Source of the DNA: Marinobacter sp. JH2
Lineage (GTDB): Bacteria > Pseudomonadota > Gammaproteobacteria > Pseudomonadales > Oleiphilaceae
Direction of reading: 5' to 3'
Assembly (NCBI RefSeq): GCF_004353225.1
Contig: NZ_CP037934.1
Location: forward strand, 868,001-932,000
Length of the DNA: 64,000 nucleotides
Both the position numbers and the translations under genes were made by a program. The first letter of the stretch is position 1. The number at the start of each line of letters is the position of its first letter. The notes beneath the pieces were generated by a model, which was not told the DNA's origin, ran no database searches, and saw nothing but the letters and a program-made list of their open reading frames with translations. Below, piece after piece: positions 58,382-64,000 of this stretch.

Positions 58382-58744
58382 ATGAAATCAATCAAACTGC
58401 TAATCGCTGGCCTGCTGTCTCTTCTGCCGACCCTGGCCATGGCTCAAGGCGCTGAAGGTCAGTCCATGGGTGTTATGGGCCAGGTCATCTTTTTCGCAGG
58501 CTTCATTCTGATTTTCTACTTCTTGATCTGGCGTCCGCAGTCCAAGCGCGCGAAAGAGCACAAGAACCTGATGTCCAGCCTGAACAAGGGCGACGAAGTA
58601 GTAACGTCTGGTGGCATGGTTGGCCGTATCACCAAGGTTTTCGACGATTTCATCGTTCTGGAAGTTGCTGAAAACATCGAGATCAAGATTCAGAAAGTTG
58701 CTGTTGCCGGTGCTCTGCCCAAGGGCACGCTCAAGGATATCTGA
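58382..58744 (+). CDS. yajC: Preprotein translocase subunit YajC
   Basis: 120 residues: an N-terminal hydrophobic stretch, then one clear transmembrane helix (about residues 35-55) ending in RPQSKRAKEH, and the conserved cytosolic domain NKGDEVVTSGGMVGRI. Part of the SecDF-YajC holocomplex. It follows tgt by 42 bases. Confidence 0.95.
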   Translation: MKSIKLLIAGLLSLLPTLAMAQGAEGQSMGVMGQVIFFAGFILIFYFLIWRPQSKRAKEHKNLMSSLNKGDEVVTSGGMVGRITKVFDDFIVLEVAENIEIKIQKVAVAGALPKGTLKDI

Positions 58745-58831
58745 GCCGATTTCAGGCCGGTGCAAAGCGCCGGCCGAATCATTTTGGCTGAAACACCAAG
58801 GCTGGCAGCTTAGCCGGCCCAAAGGGATCCC

Positions 58832-60706
58832 ATGCTAAATAAGTATCCTCTCTGGAAAAATCTGGTGATCGTGTTTGCTCTGGTCGTTGGATTCATATAC
58901 GCCTTACCGAACTTCTTCCCCGACGATTACGCCGTCCAGATCACTGGCTCACGAGGTAGCACTGAGGTCGATCAGCGCATCCTTGACCGTGCTTTAAGCG
59001 CACTCGAAAGTCAGGGTATCGAAGTGAAATCCAGTACTGTTGAAGAGCGCGATGCTCTGATACGCCTGAACAGTTCTGATGCTCAGTTGCGTGCGCGCCC
59101 AGCGGTGCAAGCAGCACTGGGAAATGATTACCTGGTCGCGCTGAACATGGCACCATCAACACCGGGTTGGTTGCGTAGTTTGGGGGCTGGTCCCATGAAG
59201 TTGGGTCTTGATCTTCGGGGCGGTGTTCACTTCCTGTTGGAAGTCGATATGGACACTGCAGTGACCCAGCGACTGGAAGCGCTGTCAGGGCAGATCAAAC
59301 AGGATATGCGTGAGGAGAGGATTCGCTACCGTGGTGGTGATATTCGAAACAGTCGTGACATTGTTCTGAGCTTCCGGGATTCGGACACGCGCGCAGAAGC
59401 CTTTTCGCTGGTTCGTGATCAATACAATGAGTTTTTGTTAGACGAAAGCTCCGAAGGCGGGGAGTTTCTTCTGACGTTGACTTTGTCGGATGCGGAAATA
59501 CAGGGCATTAAAGAGTACGCTCTGGAGCAGAACCTTACCACCATCCGGAACCGGGTGAACGAACTAGGTGTGGCTGAGCCTTTGGTGCAGCGCCAAGGTT
59601 CGGATCGCATTATTGTTGAATTGCCCGGCGTTCAGGATACTGCGCAAGCTAAGCGGGTTCTGGGCGCTACGGCAAACCTTGAATTCCGTATGGAGGCTCG
59701 CCAAGACGCGTCGTCATCGGAAACCGAACAGTTCAGCTTCCGTGATACTCCTCAGCGCACCGCGCGGTTGCAGCGTGATGTGATTGCCACGGGTAATAAT
59801 GTGGCAAACGCACAGCAGGCGTTTGACGAAAATGGTCAACCTCAGGTCAATATCACCATGGACTCCGTGGGTGGTGATTTGATGAATCGGGCGACTCGCA
59901 ACAATATCGGTCGTCGTATGGCTGTTTTGTTTATTGAGTTCCGTACTGAAACCGAAAGCCGAGAAGTTGACGGAGAGCTGAAGCAGGTTGAAAAGCGCGT
60001 CGTCGAAAAAGGTCTGATCAGTCTCGCAACGGTGCAGTCAGCGCTTGGTAGCAGTTTCCGCATTACCGGTTTGGATTCGATTCCCGAAGCGGCTGAGTTA
60101 TCGTTGCTGTTGCGAGCAGGTGCGTTAGCTGCGCCGATGTACTTTGTGCAAGAGCGCACTATCGGGCCAAGCCTCGGACAGAAGAACATCGATGCCGGTG
60201 TAATGTCTGTTGTGCTGGGTTTTGGCTTGGTGCTTCTTTATATGCTGGTGTACTACCGTGGCTTTGGCGTAATCGCTAATATTTCTTTGACCTTAAACTT
60301 GATGTTGCTTGTGGCGTGCATGTCGATACTGTCCGCTACCCTAACCTTGCCGGGTATCGCCGGTATTGTTCTGACGGTGGGTATGGCCGTTGATGCCAAC
60401 GTGCTTATCTTTGAGCGGATCAAAGAGGAGTTGAGGGCGGGGGTGCCGCCTCAATTGGCTATTAACGCGGGTTACGGGCGTGCCTTTGTATCGATTTTTG
60501 ATGCCAACATCACGACTCTGCTGGTTGCAGTGATCCTCTTTGCGATGGGTTCCGGTCCGGTGAAGGGGTTTGCGGTCACTCTGTGTATCGGCATACTTAC
60601 CTCTATGTTCAGTGGTTTGATGGTAAGCCGAGGTATCGTCAATCTGGTATACGGCGGCCGAAGGGTCGAGAAGCTATCGATCGGGGGTAAGCTCGCCCAT
60701 GTCTGA
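58832..60706 (+). CDS. secD: Protein translocase subunit SecD
   Basis: 624 residues, typical length. One N-terminal transmembrane helix, a large periplasmic P1 domain with GLDLRGGVHFLLEVD (about residue 128), and five further helices at about 455-620 including GMAVDANVLIFERIKEE (about 520), the proton-path motif with its Asp. Uses the proton-motive force to pull exported proteins out of SecYEG. It overlaps secF by 8 bases. Confidence 0.97.
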   Translation: MLNKYPLWKNLVIVFALVVGFIYALPNFFPDDYAVQITGSRGSTEVDQRILDRALSALESQGIEVKSSTVEERDALIRLNSSDAQLRARPAVQAALGNDYLVALNMAPSTPGWLRSLGAGPMKLGLDLRGGVHFLLEVDMDTAVTQRLEALSGQIKQDMREERIRYRGGDIRNSRDIVLSFRDSDTRAEAFSLVRDQYNEFLLDESSEGGEFLLTLTLSDAEIQGIKEYALEQNLTTIRNRVNELGVAEPLVQRQGSDRIIVELPGVQDTAQAKRVLGATANLEFRMEARQDASSSETEQFSFRDTPQRTARLQRDVIATGNNVANAQQAFDENGQPQVNITMDSVGGDLMNRATRNNIGRRMAVLFIEFRTETESREVDGELKQVEKRVVEKGLISLATVQSALGSSFRITGLDSIPEAAELSLLLRAGALAAPMYFVQERTIGPSLGQKNIDAGVMSVVLGFGLVLLYMLVYYRGFGVIANISLTLNLMLLVACMSILSATLTLPGIAGIVLTVGMAVDANVLIFERIKEELRAGVPPQLAINAGYGRAFVSIFDANITTLLVAVILFAMGSGPVKGFAVTLCIGILTSMFSGLMVSRGIVNLVYGGRRVEKLSIGGKLAHV

Positions 60707-61652
60707 TATGAAGAAACAACCGTTTGATTTTATGGGGCTTCGAAAGGCCGCTTCAGTGTTTTCGCTGGTGTTGGTTATCGGTTCCATCGTGTTGCTTGGG
60801 GTTCGCGGCCTGAATTGGGGTATGGACTTTACGGGCGGAACCTCTGTTGAGTATGAATATGCTGAGGCGCCAAGCTTGGACACTATTCGGAGTCAGCTTG
60901 CTGAAGCCGGATATGAGCAGTTCTCGGTTCAGAACTTTGGTGCAGATACCACCGTTTTGATCCGGATGGCGGAAGCCGGCAATGATGAGTTGGCTGCTGA
61001 AGTCACGACTGCGCTTTCGGCCTCTGGCGATAATCTTGAACTGATCAGTTCTGAGTTCGTCGGCTCCCAGGTTGGGGAAGAGCTGAAAGAAGATAGTGGT
61101 CTTGGGCTTCTGATCGCCCTGGCGGTTGTGCTGATCTATGTTGGCATGCGCTTTCAGTTTAAGTTCGGTATCGCATCGGTTATTCCATTGGCGCACGATG
61201 TGCTGATCGTTCTGGGTATGTTCGCCCTGTTCCAGTGGACCTTCGACCTTACCGTTCTCGCGGCTATTTTGGCGGTTATCGGTTACTCGCTAAACGACAC
61301 GATTGTTGTTGCGGACCGTATTCGTGAGAACTTCCGCAAGTTGCGAGTGGGGGAGTCTTGGGATGTGATCAACCAGTCTATCCATGAGACGATCTCCCGT
61401 ACGATCAATACATCTGGCACAACGTTGGTTGTTCTCATCGCGCTGTATTTCTTGGGCGGTGAAGCGATTAACAACTTTGCGCTGGCATTGATCATTGGTG
61501 TAGTTGTCGGTACCTACTCATCCATCTACGTGTCTGCAAACATGTTGATGGTGATGGGTGTAAGCCGTGAAGATCTCGTTGTGCCTGCGAAAGAGGGTGG
61601 CGGAGATGAAGCGGAAGAAGAGCAGCCGCCTGAGTGGTTGAACCGCATGTGA
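60699..61652 (+). CDS. secF: Protein translocase subunit SecF
   Basis: 317 residues, six transmembrane helices. GMDFTGGTSVEYEY (about residue 46) is the periplasmic entry motif and GYSLNDTIVVADRIRENFRK (about residue 195) the conserved helix 4-5 loop. Partner of SecD. The tail is acidic (GGGDEAEEEQPPEWLN). A strong bidirectional terminator separates it from the convergent suhB-locus gene. Confidence 0.97.
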   Translation: MSDMKKQPFDFMGLRKAASVFSLVLVIGSIVLLGVRGLNWGMDFTGGTSVEYEYAEAPSLDTIRSQLAEAGYEQFSVQNFGADTTVLIRMAEAGNDELAAEVTTALSASGDNLELISSEFVGSQVGEELKEDSGLGLLIALAVVLIYVGMRFQFKFGIASVIPLAHDVLIVLGMFALFQWTFDLTVLAAILAVIGYSLNDTIVVADRIRENFRKLRVGESWDVINQSIHETISRTINTSGTTLVVLIALYFLGGEAINNFALALIIGVVVGTYSSIYVSANMLMVMGVSREDLVVPAKEGGGDEAEEEQPPEWLNRM

Positions 61653-61682
61653 TGTGGCCTGCGCCGACGTCTGACGTCGGCA

Positions 61683-61725
61683 CATAAAAAAACCGCCAAT
61701 CAGAAATGATGGCGGTTTTTTTATG
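61683..61725. terminator. Bidirectional terminator between secF and the suhB-locus gene
   Basis: Sixteen-base arms (61683-61698 and 61710-61725: CATAAAAAAACCGCCA and complement) with a further ATCA/TGAT pairing around GAAA, and long A and T runs on both sides. Confidence 0.93.
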
Positions 61726-61738
61726 TTCGGGAGAAAGA

Positions 61739-62551
61739 TTAGCGAGGTAGTCGTCCGCGGAACGGGTTCAACACCTTGAGAATTTCCCGGAACAGTTTTG
61801 GGTTGGCCACAATCAGCTGACGCGCTGAGCCGGCCGAAGGGTTGCCGGAGAAATCGCCGGTCAAAGCGCCGGATTCCATGGCCAGGGTTACGCCCAAGTC
61901 GAGGTCGGCAGCGGATGGCCGGAAAATAATCGCGGCATCCAGTAGGCCAGCTGAGACGCGGGCGATATCGAGCACGACACAGCCTGAAGTGCGGAATATC
62001 GCTGTATCGCGAGCCAGGGTTGCGGCCATTTCACCCCAGATCATTGGGTCGTCGCCTTGCCGGCTTTGATCCAGAAGATTGGTGGCCAGCGCAGACTTGG
62101 CAGGCATCTTGATGTCTGAAACGCGAACCCGACGGCTATTCAGTGCTGCGCCGTGACCACGGCTTGCTGAATATTCTTCGCCGGTAACCGGGTTAACAAC
62201 CAGAAGATTTTCGGTGCGGTTATTCTTCTTCTGCGACAGGGCTAGAGCGAACTCGGGTATGCCGCGAACAAAGTTATCCCGGCCGAGAATTGGAAATATG
62301 TGCCAGCTTCTTTCGCTGCCGTTGGCATCAGCTTCACCCATTGGTGCAATGGTGTGATCTTTATACGCTTTCGCCAACTGTTCGGTGAAGTTGTCGTAGA
62401 TAGATTGCTCTACCCGTTCCAGCTGCAGGTAACGGTCGGCTTCGTCTTTGCCGTTGGGTTCCTGACGCTCGAAATGGGCCTTGAGATAGTCAGACCCCTG
62501 GCGGGCAACGCGCAGGGCCATTTTAATTGCTGGTTGCATCTGAGAGTTCAT
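61739..62551 (-). CDS. SuhB-locus inositol-monophosphatase-fold protein, metal ligands lost
   Basis: 270 residues with the IMPase fold and overall SuhB length. The N-terminus (MQPAIKMALRVAR) and GHGAALNSRRVRVS (about residue 135) match SuhB. But the active site is gone: where SuhB has WVIDPLDGTTNF this protein reads WHIFPILGRDNF (residues 83-94, D to F86 and D to L89); GEE reads GEA (72-74); the Asp of VTEVD reads E45. Only the late Asp (LDLG) may remain. Synteny (secF, then trmJ and cysE) equals that of suhB in pseudomonads. Catalysis is unlikely. The start at 62551 is preferred; 62539 is possible. Confidence 0.85.
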   Translation of the reverse strand: MNSQMQPAIKMALRVARQGSDYLKAHFERQEPNGKDEADRYLQLERVEQSIYDNFTEQLAKAYKDHTIAPMGEADANGSERSWHIFPILGRDNFVRGIPEFALALSQKKNNRTENLLVVNPVTGEEYSASRGHGAALNSRRVRVSDIKMPAKSALATNLLDQSRQGDDPMIWGEMAATLARDTAIFRTSGCVVLDIARVSAGLLDAAIIFRPSAADLDLGVTLAMESGALTGDFSGNPSAGSARQLIVANPKLFREILKVLNPFRGRLPR

Positions 62552-62731
62552 TATCCGAATGTGTGAAGGGTCGCCATCATAGCAAAAACTCAAGGTGCTT
62601 GTATGCTTTTTGCCTCAGCAAATGCACGCATGCCCTAGGGTTTCGGGATATTCTGAGAACCGTTCTTTTCGGGTTTCTGGTATGATTCGCCTCTTTTTTA
62701 AAAATATTGATGAGTAACAGGCCCAGATACC

Positions 62732-63592
62732 ATGCATGAACCCGCGCTGTCGCCGGAAAGTAATGATTCTTTCAATGACCAAATCCGCATTGTCCTGGTA
62801 GAAAGCTCCCACTCCGGAAACATCGGGGCCGTAGCGCGAGCTATGAAAAATATGGGGCTTGGTAACCTGTGGCTTGTGAGCCCGGCATCGTTTCCGGACG
62901 AAACTTCCTATGCTCGATCAGCGGGTGCAAGCGATGTGCTTGATCGAGCGCAAGTGGTTTCGTCGCTGGATGAAGCAGTTGCAGATTGCGTGATGGTGAT
63001 GGGAACAAGTGCGCGAGGTCGCAAGGTGCCTTGGCCAGTGATTCCGCCGCCTGATGCAGCCGCAACTGCGGTTCAGCAGTCGGAAAGTGGCAAAGTAGCT
63101 CTGGTTTTTGGACGCGAAAATCATGGCCTGTCTAACGAAGAGCTGCAGCGTTGCCATTACCACATACATATTCCTTCCAACCCTGACTACAGCTCTTTGA
63201 ATCTGGCGATGGCGGTTCAGGTTATTAGCTATGAGCTGAGAATGTTTTACCTGAAAAGCCTTGAGGAGGGTGAGTCTCGCCCTTACCTTGAGCCTATGGT
63301 TGCTCCAGGCGATGAAGGTTGGGATTCGCCCCCCGCGACGGCCGGGGAAGTAGAAGGCTTTTTCGGGCATTTCGAGCAAACGCTCGTGGACGTAAATTTC
63401 CATCGCCGTGATAACCCGCGCCATCTGATTGCGCGCATGCGTCGGCTTTTCCAGCGAGCTCGCATGGATCAAATGGAAGTGAATATTCTTCGCGGTGTTC
63501 TTTCCTCGATACAGAAAGCGGCTGGCATCCATGGCAGCAAAGGGCAGAGCGCGGGTAATGTCGAAGACTCCCAAAACAAAGGCCAGGAGTAG
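62732..63592 (+). CDS. trmJ: tRNA (cytidine/uridine-32-2'-O)-methyltransferase TrmJ
   Basis: 286 residues. SPOUT-class enzyme that 2'-O-methylates position 32 of several tRNAs. [20 protein letters not shown] (about residue 20-39), [15 protein letters not shown] (about 125) and [17 protein letters not shown] (about 147) are the three SPOUT knot motifs. Divergent from the suhB-locus gene and only 4 bases upstream of cysE. Confidence 0.96.
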   Translation: MHEPALSPESNDSFNDQIRIVLVESSHSGNIGAVARAMKNMGLGNLWLVSPASFPDETSYARSAGASDVLDRAQVVSSLDEAVADCVMVMGTSARGRKVPWPVIPPPDAAATAVQQSESGKVALVFGRENHGLSNEELQRCHYHIHIPSNPDYSSLNLAMAVQVISYELRMFYLKSLEEGESRPYLEPMVAPGDEGWDSPPATAGEVEGFFGHFEQTLVDVNFHRRDNPRHLIARMRRLFQRARMDQMEVNILRGVLSSIQKAAGIHGSKGQSAGNVEDSQNKGQE

Positions 63593-63596
63593 AGTT

Positions 63597-64000
63597 ATGC
63601 TTGAACGTTTGAGGGAAGATGTAAATAGTGTTTTTCATCGCGACCCTGCGGCACGCAATACGTTTGAAGTGCTAACCAACTATCCGGGGCTGCACGCGCT
63701 GTTGTTGCATCGCTTGGCGCACTGGATCTGGGGTTTGGGGCTGAAGTGGTTGGCGCGCACGATTTCGACTCTGGCCCGTTGGTTTACGGGCATTGAAATT
63801 CACCCGGGAGCAACCATCGGTCGTCGCTTCTTTATCGACCACGGTATGGGGGTTGTGATCGGTGAGACTACGATTATTGGTGATGATGTCACGCTTTATC
63901 AAGGCGTTACGCTCGGTGGCACCAGCTGGAATAAGGGCAAACGGCATCCTACCATCGGTGATGGGGTAGTGGTTGGCGCGGGTGCGAAGATTCTTGGGCC
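63597..64000 (+). CDS. cysE: Serine O-acetyltransferase CysE, 5' part
   Basis: About 134 residues from the start, cut by the window edge. It makes O-acetylserine, the precursor of cysteine. The N-terminal helical domain ([22 protein letters not shown], split) is followed by the left-handed beta-helix hexapeptides [23 protein letters not shown] and GVTLGGTS, which hold the acetyl-CoA and serine site. AGGAG precedes the ATG at 63597. Probably co-transcribed with trmJ. Confidence 0.95.
   Translation, partial: MLERLREDVNSVFHRDPAARNTFEVLTNYPGLHALLLHRLAHWIWGLGLKWLARTISTLARWFTGIEIHPGATIGRRFFIDHGMGVVIGETTIIGDDVTLYQGVTLGGTSWNKGKRHPTIGDGVVVGAGAKILG

Overview
The window is a single stretch of chromosome from a gammaproteobacterium with a polar-type flagellum. 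Gene content and order (yajC-secD-secF, suhB locus, trmJ, cysE; split class II ribonucleotide reductase nrdJa/nrdJb; tesA divergent from ybbA-ybbP; complete flgB-L run with a sigma-54 promoter) fit the Pseudomonas/Marinobacter side of the class. A marine Marinobacter-like organism is my best guess, but that is inference from synteny, not a database match. No prophage, IS element, integron or CRISPR array was seen; it is mostly core genome with small accessory patches.

Layout: 0-4 kb holds the C-terminal part of rlmKL, a small outer-membrane barrel, a protein of uncertain function and an M18 aminopeptidase, ending at tRNA-Asn. 4-9 kb has a YheT-type hydrolase, tesA and the divergent ybbA-ybbP ABC exporter. 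9-17.5 kb has a solute-binding protein, an iron alcohol dehydrogenase coupled to an SCP2-like protein, an M48 lipoprotein protease, DUF599, two overlapping hotdog thioesterases, htpG behind a sigma-32 promoter, and DUF2835. 17.6-25.5 kb has katG, dusC, class I aldolase, ogt, a GNAT enzyme and nrdJb. 25.5-35.6 kb has nrdJa with paired NrdR-type boxes, a TrpXYZ-type ABC importer, an acyl-CoA synthetase and a Fur-type iron importer (fbpA, fbpB). 35.8-44.4 kb carries signalling genes (PilZ, a degenerate HD-GYP, a membrane adenylate cyclase), lipoproteins, an ABC-2 exporter, queF and a nitroreductase. 44.6-55.9 kb is flgBCDEFGHIJKL. The last 8 kb is tRNA-Leu, queA-tgt, yajC-secD-secF, the suhB-locus gene, trmJ and the start of cysE.

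Functional themes: RNA modification is dense (rlmKL, dusC, queF, queA, tgt, trmJ; tRNA-Asn(GUU) is itself a Tgt substrate). The flagellar operon encodes rod, hook, rings and hook-filament junction.

Most interesting observations: (i) the gene at the suhB locus has lost nearly all metal ligands of inositol monophosphatases, so it looks like a pseudoenzyme kept for a non-catalytic role; (ii) between flgE and flgF a sigma-54-like promoter lies over the left arm of a hairpin that would hide the flgF ribosome-binding site in read-through transcripts but not in transcripts from that promoter; (iii) the HD-GYP protein lacks its HD motif; (iv) an SCP2-like/iron-ADH operon is preceded by two dyads.
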